Shown one piece after another: positions 48,681 to 61,500 of a DNA stretch of 64,000 nt. Within the stretch, counting starts at the first letter, position 1, and each line of letters begins with the position of its first letter. Position numbers and translations under genes: made by a program. The stretch spans positions 138,907,845 through 138,971,844 of the forward strand of contig CM036617.1 in the NCBI GenBank assembly GCA_020746105.1. Reading direction: 5' to 3'. Under the pieces are notes generated by a model, which was not told the DNA's origin, did not search any database, and worked only from the letters and a program-made list of their open reading frames with translations. Origin of the DNA: Trogon surrucura. Lineage: Eukaryota; Chordata; Aves; Trogoniformes; Trogonidae.

Positions 48681-51600
48681 TCCCCGCTTCACGGTAGCTT
48701 GTGTATATGCATTTTCCCTAGGTTTTTACACAGTAGATGTGTTACTACATCAAGAAGTAGATGGTGACTTTACATTGTGCTCTACGTGAAGAACTGTAAA
48801 TAGAGGCGCCATCACGGGAACTAATTGTAACACACTTGTCTGGGTTCTTTCTCTTTTCCCTGACCAGATTTTAAGGGAAGAAGTAATTTACCACTTGTGA
48901 AACTGTTTAATATCAGAACACTTCCTTTGGATTTGTTGTTCAAAAATTAATTTTATTTAACAAATTAGCATCGTTGAATATGAATAAATATGAGGATGAG
49001 AATTTTCTTCCCCAGTAAGAAAGTAAATTGGAACCACTATTACCACACAGGGCTGCACCTGTGTTTGTCAAATATTTCCAATTATGTAATTTACATCGGC
49101 ATACGATTTTTTTTTAAGGTTATCTCAGAATTCCTAGCTAGCTGAATGAGCATCCAGATGTTAGAGCTCTATCTGTTTGGTATAGGAATTTCTACTGCAG
49201 CAGTTGGTTTCTACCCCTGTACCGTGGGGTGAATTTAGGACTGCAGGAAAACAAGAATTTGGAATTTAGGGTTGCTTGGATGTTGTTCACTTCAGGTAGA
49301 AATATGGCATATGAAGTATCAGTATAAGCTTTTTAAAGCAAGAAGTAGGTTTATTTGTTGCTAAACTGAAAATGTTAAAAATAATACATTTTATGCATAT
49401 ATGCACACATGCTGTATTAATTTATTAGTTTTGGAAGCATTTTCATGCTTATTTAACTCAAAATGGCTTTGAATTTTCTAAGGAAAAGAAGGTAGAAAAA
49501 AACAACAAGAAAGGAGGAACAGAAAAGAACTGGCAGACAGTTAGTCCATATGGCCTAATTACTCCTGGTATTTTGAGAAAAGAATGTAAACCTGGTGAGT
49601 TACTAAACTGAGAAGTGGCTACTGTGAGGGCCTTTATTACACATCCTACGTATTTTAGTCATATTTCGTCTTGGAGAGTCCCTCCAGGAGCTGCATCGTA
49701 GAAAATCCCACAAGTATAAGATCTCCATTTGGAGGGATATTCCATCTACTCAGTTAGCAAACTTCTGCAAAGTGTGGGAGAACTAAAGTAAGCACTAAGT
49801 AGCTGCTTGTGCAGAAGAATATTCTTTTTCTTTAGCGGTCTGGTCATCTGATCGTGAAAGACTGTGAAGATGCCATGCATAGATGGGCCTCAATCGGTTT
49901 TTCCTCACAGATTGGCCCATTTGTGGCAAGTGTTACGCTTAAAATGAGATGGTGGCTATACTGTGAACAGAGGGGCTGTTAATCCCTCCTCTTTCTTAAT
50001 TCTTCTTTCTGTGAGTATCAGCTGTCAGTATCTGAAGTGCAGTCTGGATAACCGGAATGTACCTTTATTTTTACATATTGCGTATCAGAGAGACTTGAGG
50101 AAACATACTCTGACACATCAGGAACTCAAGCTCTTAGCCCTGCATTAAATCCATAAAACTGTACTGAAAGCATGTACAGCTTACATTTGGATCCTCAGCA
50201 CTGAATATCTTGACTAATTATTCCGAATTAGCTTTTACATTTGTTTGTTGGGTTCATTTTATTATTTTTAAAAAGTATCGGATGGGATATTATCGTTTGC
50301 CTTCCAGCAGAATGAAATAAAATACTTGCATTTGGTGTTGGCATGTTTTAAATTCAGCCTTTCATTATTTTTTTCTCCTTACCTGTTATCTTCTGTTTGC
50401 TTGTTATGAAGATAAAGTAGATTTCCTTTTATTTTTCATTGTTTTATAACAGATTAATGTTTAGAAATGATCAGTTCCTATTAGTCGCAGCTCATTCTTT
50501 ATTCTTTCTAGTCAGAGATGTATGAAATCCTTTACTAAACAAAAGATGAATTGTTTCATGTGTAACTCAAATCGCAAAAGAAATAATTGCTGACAGAGGG
50601 CCATATTCTGATTTTTACCCTCCTTTCCTGAAAACAATAATTTGATTAAGAGTTTCAAGAATGACAGCCTTCGATGCAAAGCAAGTAAGGCAAAAAACTC
50701 AAGAGCACAGCAAACTGTCCCAAGGAAGCAGCGTTGTCGCTGGGGGCCAGCAGGCTGACAGAGGATCTGACTTCAGTTTGCTGTTCACTTCAGCCTCCCG
50801 AGCCATGGCCACCCCAGCTCGTGTCTTAAACACCTACATTCCTCTCCCTTCTGCTTTCTCCTTTCCACCTGCTGAGCTGTACTTTGTGGCCAAGTGTACC
50901 AGGGGATAATCTTATATGAGCTTAACCGTCATTTGCATTTAACAGTTCTAAGTGTAAGACCTTAGCTTTCATTAAAAAAAAGCCCTGGTTCCAATATTAT
51001 GAATGAGTGACTCATGAGTTGCTTTTCTGCGTAATTTAATTCTTTTTGTACATTGCTTTCGTACCTCAAGGTACTTCTCAAGGTACCTTTTGTGCCTTGT
51101 CTCTCTCACATGGAAGTTGGTTGTAACACAAGTCTTCTCAAAACTTTCAAAACCTGTGGGGTTTTTGGGTTTTTTTTGTTTTGTTTTTTTTTTAAATCTC
51201 AGTTATGCTGTTAAAACGGTCAGATGCCAGGATGTTGAATGGTATTTCAAAGCCTATAACCAAGCAGTGCCCTGCCAGTCCTTCCTAGCTAATAGCTGGG
51301 TTTTTTCGTGCCTGCTTTGGATGGTCCTCTTGAATGCAAGGAATAAAAGACAGGAAGATGAGTGTTATTTCACAACTAGTTCAGATGTTGAAACAGCCAA
51401 TACTCAACCAAAAAAAAAAAAAAAAAAAAAGCGCTTTTACAAATCCTTACGTGGAGAGAAAACTGAGGAAAAAGCAGTGGAAATACTCAGTAAACTGGTT
51501 AGTTACTGAAGAAAGGCTAAAAAAGGCAGTTACAGAGACTGGCTAAATTCAGCTAATACTGTGACGAGGAATGTAAAAATATGAACACCCAAAAGCAGAC

Positions 51601-54307
51601 AAGGAAGGTATAGAGCTTATATAGTACTGTATACCAGTGTTCACAGGACTGTAGCTAGTTGTAACAGCAAGATGAAATCAAGACCAGGAAAAAATAGACT
51701 TAAATATCCAACAGTGAGACTTCTTGGGCTGGGAATCAGGATGTGTGGGGAGTTTTGCCCGTGGTTGCCACAGCTGAATCTGCTTTTCTAGTGCTTCATG
51801 GCCTTCGGCTGGTCACCAGTGTAACTTTCAGCATGCGTAGTCCAGTCTTCTAAATGTTTAATATGCGCAGCTCTGCAGTTATCAGGAAGGGGAGCAGGAA
51901 TGAGAAGAGTGATTTGTTCCATCCTTCTCCCACTGACCTTCTTTACAGTCACCGGCCAGTATCTGTCTTTTTTCCAGTAGGAGAAAAATGACAACTGTTA
52001 TGGAGGAAAGACTGGAGCAAGTTGCATGCGTGTGTGAACCTTTGAAATGTGTATTGCAGGCAAAGGAATTCTAGTGAGAGAACTTGCAGAAAAGATTTCT
52101 GTAGGAAACCCTATCAAAATGAGGAGATACAACGATCTGCGCATTATGATCTCGTTCTGTGTCTTTTGCTACTAATGCGTTTGCGAGCTGCTGCCCACCC
52201 GTACCTTGAATACGCTAATGGCTGATCAGTCAGTTACCAACCAAAGCTTTTCGTGGGTATGGGACTGTGCAAGGGGATTTTTCCTTGAAGTCCAAGAGAC
52301 TAATTGCATGCCTACCGGTGGCAGGATTTGTCTTACTCGATTGGACAACCTAGATGCAGCTGCCGGAGTAAGCCTTGCAGTCCTGAAGTTCTTGTAGTAG
52401 CTGACAAGCCCGCAAGTGCTACAGGCACTGCTGTGGTGAGAATATTCCCTGCACTGCCCACTGGCTGCCTGCCCTGTTCGTTTGTAGCCAGTGACCAAGT
52501 ATGTGGAGGGTCCCCTTGAGCTGCTAAGTGTACAGAGAGGAAGGAATCCATGCCTTGAGCTAAAATGTTTAAATTGGATCAAGGTAATGGAGAATCAGAT
52601 TGCACTCTCTCATTGCTTATAATAGGAAAATCCACATGCATTGATAGTTTTCCTCGGTCAAGTAACCTTTCTTGTGTCCCTTTTTTTGTACGTCTGTCAA
52701 GCAGATTGAGATGGGTACCAGCGGTTTGGAAATTGAAACCCATCAATTTTCACGTAAATTACAGGTCAAATCTGTGTAGTGCACTGCCCTTTACAGTAAA
52801 TCACATGTAAGACTGAGTTGTGCCCCATTTAAATGAATTCTTGGACTACATGGCAGCTCTTGCCCCTAGTAGCTGAATAAAAGAAGAAAAACTAATAAAT
52901 AATTAAGGTGGTAATGTTTGACCACTTTTTTTTTTAGTATGACTTTTTCCTGTTATTATTGTAACAGAAATGCCCCTTTCAAAGACAACTAAGGCGCTAA
53001 TGATATCTAAGAAGGTCATTCCTAGGAGGTTAAACTGGTTTAATTAGAATTTATGAGAAGGTTACCATAAGAGTGCAGAAAGATGTTAAGGGGTTAACCT
53101 ATAAGAGATTACATTGTAGTCAGTGTTCTGTTAAAGTTTGAATTAATTTTTCCCATGGGTTTTTCACATTCTAATTTTCAACTAAATGAGACATCTGTTT
53201 CAGAAAAGGAAAATTTGCTATGGTTGTCATAGCAACTATCATTCTGTAAGAAAATTATTCCAATGGTTACTTTAGAACAGAAAGATAGAAATTCAGTACA
53301 TAAAGCAACATCTGATTGCTAGCACAAATTCTGATAATTCAGCCCTTTTTGTATGGTGGATGATTTGACCTGCGAAACTTGTTCATGTGTTTTTAACATA
53401 AGGTTAATGGTGCTGTAAACAAATGCACTTCCAATATATTTTCCCCCTGGAGTCTTGTATGCAGACAATCATTATTCTTATAATAATAATAGTACCATTG
53501 AATTTCAGTAGTTTGTGGAGAGACTCAAACTGTTCACTTTAAGAAGCTAAGACCTAAATCAAAGTACATTTCTACACGAGTGCTTCACTTCAGAGGTGAA
53601 ATACATTCATGATGTATGTCTGTAATTGCCAAATACATTTTTCCTGGGATGGTTTTTTTTTCGAGAACAGCAGATTTATCTCTTAAAGAACAAACATAAC
53701 AGTATTTTCTTCGCAAAATGTAAACTATTATTGAAAAATAATTTGTAAATAATTACACTTTCTTTTGAGCAAGCAGTAGCCAAGGGATACAGAAATTCAG
53801 TGCTTGATATGAAGACTTCAACTTTGCTTTCAGGTTCCATTGTAAATGGAAATTTGAGACAAAGTTGTCTTTGCATGATATCCAGGTCACAGACTTGGTG
53901 GTGGGTATTAGAGATCTTTTTTTCCCTACTCAGAAACTTTGATGGCTGTTTTGTAATAAATTTTCAGAGGAAGGGACGTGGGGATTTATAAAATCCCTGT
54001 ATGTATATAAGGATGTTTTTTGCTTTGGGGGTGGGGGCACTGAAGTGTATGATTTGTCTTTCTTCTCTCAGATGCAAAGCAAACCAACATCCTCCGCTGA
54101 ATCCTTTCTTGGACTTCAGGTTTTTCTTTTCTTTTTTTTCCTTCCAGAAATATTCCAGACATTTCTTTCGATCGCACGATTGTCACAAAAGACAGCATGA
54201 TGGCAAATCACACAAGTTGTAACATCTCCCCTTCACAAAAGAACAGCTCCAGCATGCATAACTTACCAGCCCTGCACTCAGGCGGCGACACGCTGCAGTC
54301 ACCACAA

Positions 54308-54345
54308 AGGGAGGGAGGGAGGGAGGGAGGGAGGGAGGGAGGGAC
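54308..54345 (+). repeat. GGGA tetranucleotide microsatellite
   Basis: About nine tandem GGGA units form a purine tract on the + strand that ends in GACGGGGG. Its G-triplet spacing is compatible with quadruplex folding. Confidence 0.9.
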
Positions 54346-55019
54346 GGGGGAAAGTGCTTCTTGTCTTAATAAGCAGATCATGCCTATTCATAAAGGGAAA
54401 TGGGCTTTTTAAAAAGTGGCCGTATACAAGCTAGCCCCAGTAGAGGCAGGCAGAGACTCTCACAGCTGCATGTGCCATGCGTGGTCATTTGGATTTCAGC
54501 GGGATTAAGCTGACTTCTGGCAAGACCTGTGACAGTCACATTATTTTTCTTAATAAATGCTTCACTGTATCCTTAAAATAATTATACCATAGGTTTTTGA
54601 GCTTATCTTCTTGGGAAAATGCTGATCTTTCCCCTGGGTGTGGAGTGACCGTGACTCATTTTGCTGTGTCTGGCAAAAAGACCTCAGTGGGAACACCGAT
54701 GTCCTGGGCACTATCCTGGCCATGCCCAGCAGCACCAGGGCGAGTGATGGATGGGAGCAGAGACCTGTGATTTACTATGCTGATACTTCATTTGCCTCCT
54801 GTTTTGCCCTTGCAAATGTTTTCTGTCAGTGAGATTTTGCTCCTGGAAAAGTTACTCTGTGCTTACAGATAGTTTGTCAAACAACTGAATATTTTCATCT
54901 TGGTGAAGAAAAATACTTGGCATGTAAGGAATAGAACGCAATCCCAAGGCAGGAGCAGAGGGAGAGTTCAGAAAAAGCCTAACTTCTGTATCTTTTTATA
55001 AAGCCTCCCACTTCTGTAT

Positions 55020-55125
55020 TATCCAAGCACCTCACAGACTTAATTTTATTTATTTTCAGGACACTCCTGTGAGATAAAAATACTCCCATTCTGTCGATGG
55101 TGAGCTGAACGTAAAAACAGGCTGA
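55020..55125 (-). repeat. MIR-like SINE remnant
   Basis: AAGCACCTCACAGACTTAAT, then GGACACTCCTGTGAGATAAA and ACTCCCATTCTGTCGATGGT, follow the antisense MIR core order ('ttaatcctcacaacacccctgtgaggtag', 'atccccattttacagatgg'). Diverged; boundaries approximate. Confidence 0.6.
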
Positions 55126-55213
55126 TCAGGCTGCACGGATCGGGGTTTGGTTCTGCATGATAGTGTTACATGGTAACATGGCTGGTAGCTTGCTGCAGAA
55201 TAAGCTAGTCATT

Positions 55214-55428
55214 AGAACCATAAAATTGTTTAGGTTGGAAAATACCTTTAAGATCATCAAGTCCAACTGTAAAACCATCACTGCCAAGTCCACCACTAAA
55301 CTATGTGCCAAAGTACCACATCTACACATCTTTTAAATACCTCCAGGTATGGTGACTCAACCAGACACTTCCCTGGGCAGTCTGTTCCAATGTCAGACAA
55401 CCTTCTCCATGAAGAAGTTTTTCCTAAT
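55214..55428 (-). repeat. Outer CR1 LINE, left part
   Basis: It begins AACCATAAAATTGTTTAGGT and runs through AAGATCATCAAGTCCAACTG, CACATCTACACATCTTTTAA and TTCCCTGGGCAGTCTGTTCC to GAAGTTTTTCCTAAT, where a younger CR1 interrupts it. It resumes at about 56193 with CCAATCTCAGTCTCCCCTGG. Confidence 0.92.
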
Positions 55429-56192
55429 CATAGAATCATAGAATCATAGAATGTTAGGGATTGTAAGGGACCTCGAAAGATCATCAAGTCCAATCCCCCT
55501 GCCAGAGCAGGAATGCCTAGACTATGCCCCACAGGAACGTTTCCAGGCAGGTCTTGAATGTCTCCAGAGAAGGAGACTCCACAGCCTCTCTGGGCAGCCT
55601 GTTCCAGGGCTCCGTCACCCTCACTGAGAAGAAGTTTCTTCTCAAGTTTAAGCGGAACCTCTTATGTTCCAGTTTCAGCCCATTACCCCTTGTCCTATCA
55701 GTGGTTGTCACCGAGAAGAGCCTGGCTCCATCCTCGTGACACTCACCCTTGATATATTTGTAAACATTAATGAGGTCACCCCTCAGCCTCCTCCAAACTA
55801 AAGAGCCCCAGCTCCTTCAGTCTTTTCTCATAAGGGAGATGCTCCACTCCCTTAATCATCCTAGTTGCCCTGTGCTGGACTCTCTCCAGCAGTTCCCTGT
55901 CTTTCTTGAACTGAGGGGCCCAGAACTGGACACAGTATTCCAGATGGGGTCTCACCAGGGCGGAGTAGAGGGGAAGGAGAACCTCTCTTGACCTACTAAC
56001 CACTCCCCTTCTAATACACCCCAGGATGCTATTGGCCTTCCTGGCCACAAGGGCACAGTGCTGGCTCATGGTCATCCTGCTGTCCACCAAGACTCCCAGG
56101 TCCCTTTCCCCTACACTACTCTCTAATAAGTCATTCCCCAACTTATACTGGAACCTGGGGTTGTTCCTACCCAGATGCAAGACCCTACATAG
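55429..56192 (-). repeat. Inner CR1 LINE with partial ORF2
   Basis: It starts with three AGAATCAT-type tail units, followed by AAGGGACCTCGAAAGATCAT. On the minus strand 56180-55776 is an uninterrupted frame of 134 codons. This is the C-terminal part of CR1 ORF2, downstream of the reverse-transcriptase catalytic core, with [29 protein letters not shown] and [18 protein letters not shown]. At about 764 bases it is the longest young CR1 copy here, and its intact frame suggests recent insertion. It has no reverse-transcriptase catalytic motif and no endonuclease, so it is immobile by itself. Confidence 0.93.
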
Positions 56193-56338
56193 CCAATCTC
56201 AGTCTCCCCTGGCGCAACTTGAGGCCCTTTCATCTTGTCTTATTGCTTGTTACTTGAGAGAAGAGAGCCACCTCACTACAACCTCGTCTCAGGTAGTTGT
56301 AGAGAGGGATAAGGTCTTCCCTGAGCCTCCTTATAGTA
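56193..56338 (-). repeat. Outer CR1 LINE, right part
   Basis: It continues the element broken at 55428: CAATCTCAGTCTCCCCTGGC, GCAACTTGAGGCCCTTTCAT, TACTTGAGAGAAGAGAGCCA, then a stretch ending CCCTGAGCCTCCTTA. Joining across the inner element restores the usual CR1 order with essentially nothing missing. Confidence 0.9.
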
Positions 56339-56544
56339 AGGTAAGGAACCCATCCAGAGGCTGATGGGTTCTTTCAGGTCCAGGGTGTGTCAGGGCTCCT
56401 CCCTTTCTCTCCTGCACCTCCATCCCAGTAAGAGCTGCTGTGTCCTGACAGGTTTGTGACACAGCTTGTCATGGGTGTCTTGCAGGGGCATCTCTCCGAG
56501 GTCTCCTTTTCCCCCTGGGTTTTCCTCTCAGCTTTTCAGCTGGA

Positions 56545-56622
56545 GAAGCAAGTGACCCACCTCGCTACAACCTTCTTTCAGGTAGTTTGTAGAGAGGGAT
56601 GGGGACTCCCCTGAGCCTCCTA
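56545..56622 (-). repeat. Separate CR1 fragment repeating part of the outer element
   Basis: GTGACCCACCTCGCTACAAC, CAGGTAGTTTGTAGAGAGGG and CCCCTGAGCCTCCTAA closely repeat 56267-56333 in the same orientation, about 290 bases away. The 200 bases between do not look like CR1. It may be a local duplication or an independent truncated copy. Confidence 0.7.
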
Positions 56623-58455
56623 ACTAGACCAGGAGTTACCAGCTCAACAGTACGAAGGTGAGAAGTCATAGACCTGTGGGCCAGGTGCTGCTCTTCCTAT
56701 GAGGAAAGGTTGCTAGGAGTTGGACAGGTAACCAGAAAACTGATTTCATATCCCTGATACAGGGATAGGTCTTTTTCTTAGCCAGCCACCTTGGTGTGAG
56801 CAACCTGACTCAGAACAAGGTTTCTGCTTCATTGCTAGTTCTATTAGCATCTCTTCTTCACACACATCCTTCACCTCCCTCATCACAGTTTCTGGAGGCT
56901 GGGATATATTTCTGGTCCCAATGGCAGATGTACAAAGTTTCACTTCTTTTTTTCTTTTTTTTTTTTTTTCTTCCCTGGGACACCTGTTTATCCACACCCT
57001 GGTTATCCAGGGCGTGTGGTGAAGAGCTGGGAGATGAGCTCTTAGCTGTGGACACAGAAAGCCTTTCTGTCATCTGTTTGACATAGTTGAGGCTCTTTCC
57101 ATCTGTGGGAGAAAAACCGAAAACCTTCTGCAAAGCCCCCTTTTTCCTTTCCTTTTACTAGAATTTTATTTCCTTGGGTAAGCCACATCCCTTTATATTT
57201 TAGCAAACTCTGTATTTTTAAAGCTGTTTTCAATAGGACGTGTCTTACAGCATTCCAAAAGGAAAAGTGGAAAATATATCATCATGAAGATGTGCTAATT
57301 TTTGAAATGTTAGTCAAGCATCAGTAATGGAAGATGATGAATAATAGCTTTATGGGCATTTCTTTTGTCTTTGCTGTACATGTTGTAAAGCGGAGTTCAG
57401 AGAATTTGTTTGAAAGAATTCTTTCTGTCTTTTGATGCGGTGAGGGAGTGTAAAGCTTTCTTCAACAAAGTAACATCTCAAAGGGAGCTCTGGTTGATGT
57501 GTGTGTATTTATAAACGCTAAGGCTGCAATTACCATAAACCTTATTAAATCACAGCAGCTTATTTGTTGTTCTCCAAATATGGATATGGCCAGAAGACAT
57601 CAGTCAAAAAATTATTTAAAAATTTCAACCTAAAACTAACCCCTCAGTTTTATGACCTAGAATTAGAGCATAGTCAGCAAGACATAATTTACCACTGTGA
57701 TATAATTGCTATGAAATATAGTTTTTTTAATCAATGGGACAGCAAGATACGGATAAATTGTGTTCTGACTGGCAGTGTTATAGTCCCACTGCTCCATGAT
57801 GAGCTGCTCCATAAATATGTTTTAAAAAATGTAAACGCCTGTCTGATAAGAAATCCCGAATATGGAAAGTCTTACTTAAAAGCAAGTCAACACACCAGAG
57901 TCCAGAAGAAAATTATGTGTAAGAAAAGAAGCAGTTCTTGTTCTGGCGGGATGCTTCCAGTTAGGGAAACAAAGCAGCATAGATGATGTCTCTGACTTTG
58001 GAACAGGATCTGTCATCATGCCAGGGTCTGTCCTTGCCCAGCTGGTCATAAGCTCAGGGCCAAACGTGACAGGAGCCAATGTGAAACATATATCCACACC
58101 TAGGTATCTGAGACAGGTGTTCTTCTAGATGTTGTAGGAGTCAAGCATGCTAATCCACAGATGGAGATTTTGGTATCCAGGTCTTATAAGAGTTACTTTT
58201 CAGCTAGTTTGAGGAATACTGTGAATATTTCACTGTATGCTGCCTACTGAAAGTGGGAAGGACTGCACTGATTTACCACGCAAGTTAAATAATGCTGGTT
58301 GTATGGAAGGAGGGGTTTACTGTGCACACAAAGAAGAAAATGAATGCTATTTGTGTCTCCAAATTCCATGCTAGTAGAGAGTCAATCTCCGTATTTTAAT
58401 TAGATAACCAGTACATAGAAGTAGTACTGAAGACATTCTCCTCCTCTCTTGGCAG

Positions 58456-58571
58456 GCAACCTTGGTTTTATGGCTGGGGCTTTAATCTTCCACGAGGCCA
58501 AGCACTATTAGAGAAATGGAACCTTATTCCTGATGGAATAGATATTCTTATAACACATGGACCACCTCTCG
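58456..58571 (+). CDS. MPPED1: MPPED1 coding exon (residues 187-226)
   Basis: It encodes QPWFYGWGFNLPRGQALLEK, then WNLIPDGIDILITHGPPLG. Motif IV is ITHGPP, whose His221 is the expected metal ligand. The acceptor is CTCTTGGCAG|G, completing Trp187. The donor is CTCG|GTAAGA, splitting Gly226 in phase 1. At 116 bases it is short but fully conserved in pattern, with no stop or frameshift. Confidence 0.96.
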
Positions 58572-61500
58572 GTAAGAAAATACTAGTGCTCTTAGCTGTG
58601 TATTTCAGATGACTATACAGTAAGTGATGCCTCTCCTTACACAAGGAGTGCAATCCTGACTTATAGAAGTCAGAAATAACATCTGTACTGATTTCAGCAG
58701 CACCGGGACAGCTCAGGATTATGTTTCATGATTACCTATGCTTGATGTTAGGGAATTAAATAATGACTTAAAAAAATAAGACCTTACTGAGCTTTATAAA
58801 TAAGGAAGGTTTGGTTCTCCTATCATGGAATGCATTGGGTTGGAAGGGACCTTTACAGGTCATCTAGTCCACCGCCTCTGCAGTGAGCAGGGACATCTTT
58901 AACATGATCAGGTTGCTCAGAGCCCCATCCAGCCTGAGCTTGAATGTCTCCAGGGATGGGGCCTCCACCACCTCTCTGGGCAACTGGTTCCAGTGCTTCA
59001 CCACCCTCATTGTAAAAAATTTCTTCCTTGTATCCAATCTAAACCTACCCTATTTTAGTTTAAAACCATTGCTCCTTGCCATGTCACGAGGGGCATTTGT
59101 CCACTCTGCCACTGTTGAAATTAGTAGATTTAAAACAGGAATCCTGCTTGAAAAGAAATGCAGGGTTGGGATCTTATTTTTTTTAATACTGCCTCTCCCT
59201 CATTTGCAGTAACATTCCCCTGCTAACAGATACCCAGAGCCTATTTTTCCTCTTCCTGCTGACTTGGTGCATGTTCTGCCTCACAAACCCAAATGCTGCC
59301 GTTGTTTGCCTATTCTTTGGACAGTGAGGGTGAACTGCCTGTCTGTAATACAATCTGGCAACAATAAAAGACCAACAAGAAATAGTTTTCCGTTTTTGTT
59401 TTAGAAATATTAATATAGATGATATAAAAGCCATGAGAGATTTCCTGTAGTCCTAGATAGTACTGTGTCATGGAAATAATATAATCACAGAAACTTGTCA
59501 GATGCAGTAAAGGCTTGTGTCTTTTAACATGTTTTTCAATGTATTTGACACACAGGAAGCTGTACTTAATGCAACTATGTGTTTAACTCTCACCAGTTTA
59601 ATAAATGAACACGAACACAAAGCATGTGCTTAAGTGTTCTGCTGAGTCTTAGTGTGGAGGAGTGCTTTGTGTGAAATGAAGGCAGTTGGTTTCTTTAAAC
59701 CTTTAGATTCCCCAGTTTCCTGAAGCTAAAACCCCTCTTGTCTTCCCTCCTTTCAGAGCTTGGAGGAGAAAGTATCTAAAGGGTTTGTGTTTCGTTGTTT
59801 TCTTTAGAAAGACATGTTTGCATTCCACTGCTCACTAATCCCGGGGGCAAGGGCTTCTTTGTGAGCACGGTTTCTCACAGTAAGAGCGTATGCTTTGATA
59901 CTTCACCTAAGTAGAGTCTCATGCCATGCCATAGACTGATTTTGGTATGGATCGGCCTTGAGATACTGTCTCCAAATGGTTAGTACTGGGGAAAATCCCT
60001 GTTAGGATCCAAGGCATCATGCTGGGTATTTGACATGGTTTTATTTATAAGTCATATTAAAAACTTTTTCAGAAGCTTTTTCCGCACTTTTAAAGCCATT
60101 TTTAAAACCATCTGATCAGATGTAAAGAAATCTAACCTCTGGCTGATCCAAAGAGTATCCCCGTGTCTAGCACGTGAAATCCAGTGTTGGAAAGTAGAGG
60201 GGAGTTTGCACCACCCAGCTTCAGACACTGATTTAGCCTCCAGGCCTCTCCAGGCAGCCTCTGGGATCAGCAGAGGAAGGAGAACCTCAAGAGAGTGCTG
60301 CAGAGCTGGCACTCAACAGACATGCTTTAAGAATAAATTTAATAGTAAATTTAATAACTGAAAAGTTAGTTAATAGTTGTAGCATATCTGAGGAAGAGCC
60401 ACCCATCTCCACTGACTGGAATGGGGTAATGTAAATTCTCCCTGTCTCCATGTCTCCGTATTGGTTCTCTTTTTTTTCAATTCTTAAGCTTCAGCCATTC
60501 TCCAAGGATTTTCTTGTTTAAAAGTTCCTGTGTCTTTGGGGTTTTTTTCTTACTGATGCATTAATAGACGGCTCAGGCATGGAACTGTTGGCCTGAGGGC
60601 ATCAGCTGTTGATTTCCCTGACACCCATGGCAGCAAATATATGATGCTTCAAAAGAAATTAGCACTCTGCCTAACTTACAGAACCTCCGTATTGTGTAGC
60701 TCTGCCCACGGACATTTTGGAAGACAGGATCTTCCTTGACCCTCCTGGCCAATTATTTTAACCAGAAAGCTGGTTACTGTTGTTCTGATCTTGGACAGCA
60801 CCAGTAAAGCTGTTCCTGATGATCATAAATAGCAATCAGTGCTCTTGCAAATTCCTCTTTTTTCTCCAGCACGGCTGCCTAAATTCTGTCCATCATCCAT
60901 TTTCTGTGCTGCTTTCTCACTCCCTCACTTCAAAAGAGTGCACATCCTCCTAAACTAATTAATACTACATTATTAGATAGATTTAAAATTCCCTGCCTGA
61001 TTTAGGTGCAGAAGCACCACTAAGAGTTAATGGACTTTGGTTTTTTCCAAGTCAGTTAGGCACATAAAAATCTAATTTTTCTTCTCTGTTTTAGAGTAGT
61101 GCTTTGAGATGAAATGGGTTCACACAGGATGAGAAAACAAAGATTAAAATAGCTATTATTGACCATTTTATTAGTAACCTGGTTAATATTAATAAACATG
61201 TGCCGTGCATTTTGTAGCTTAGGAAATGTAGTATTCATGATTGTGGGATCAGTGCAAATGCTCATTTTTGTATCACCTTTTTTTTGTTACTTTTATGTAT
61301 AGTATAACTTTTAAAGTATTTTCCTTGCTTTCTAAAGATCTGTATGATTCCTATTTCTCTTCAAAAAGTTTGCTTTTCTGTGTTTTTTTTTTTAAATTTA
61401 ATTTCACCTTTAAGTCTTCATTTATAGCTGTCTGCTTGATTGTCTGTGACAAAGATTTATACTTCCCTGACAGCTGCAGAAACCTGTTTCAAGTAACCAA

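Larger units (their letters stand above)
38763..58455 (+). other. MPPED1 intron 4
   Basis: The longest intron, 19.7 kb, with GTAAGC donor and CTTGGCAG acceptor. It holds an ancient CR1 (39730-40640), CR1 fragments at 42316-42684 (antisense) and 42980-43141 (sense), a foldback repeat (48607-48680), a GGGA microsatellite (54308-54345), a MIR-like remnant (55020-55125) and a nested CR1 cluster (55214-56622). Poly-T tracts at 42149-42172 and 56945-56971 and a 21-A run at 51410-51430 are also present. The remainder (43.2-48.5 kb, 48.7-54.2 kb, 56.7-58.4 kb) shows nothing identifiable. Confidence 0.85.

Noticed and set aside
51090-51509. 139-codon + strand open frame
   Set aside because: It spans a poly-T tract and a 21-A run that give hydrophobic and lysine runs; no domain, no supporting splice sites.
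55776-56180. 134-codon minus-strand open frame as a host gene
   Set aside because: It is the C-terminal part of CR1 ORF2 within the inner CR1 element.
57564-57986. 140-codon + strand open frame in intron 4
   Set aside because: It opens with TTG rather than ATG, matches no family I know, has no exon-like splice context I trust, and its composition follows the AT-rich intron.
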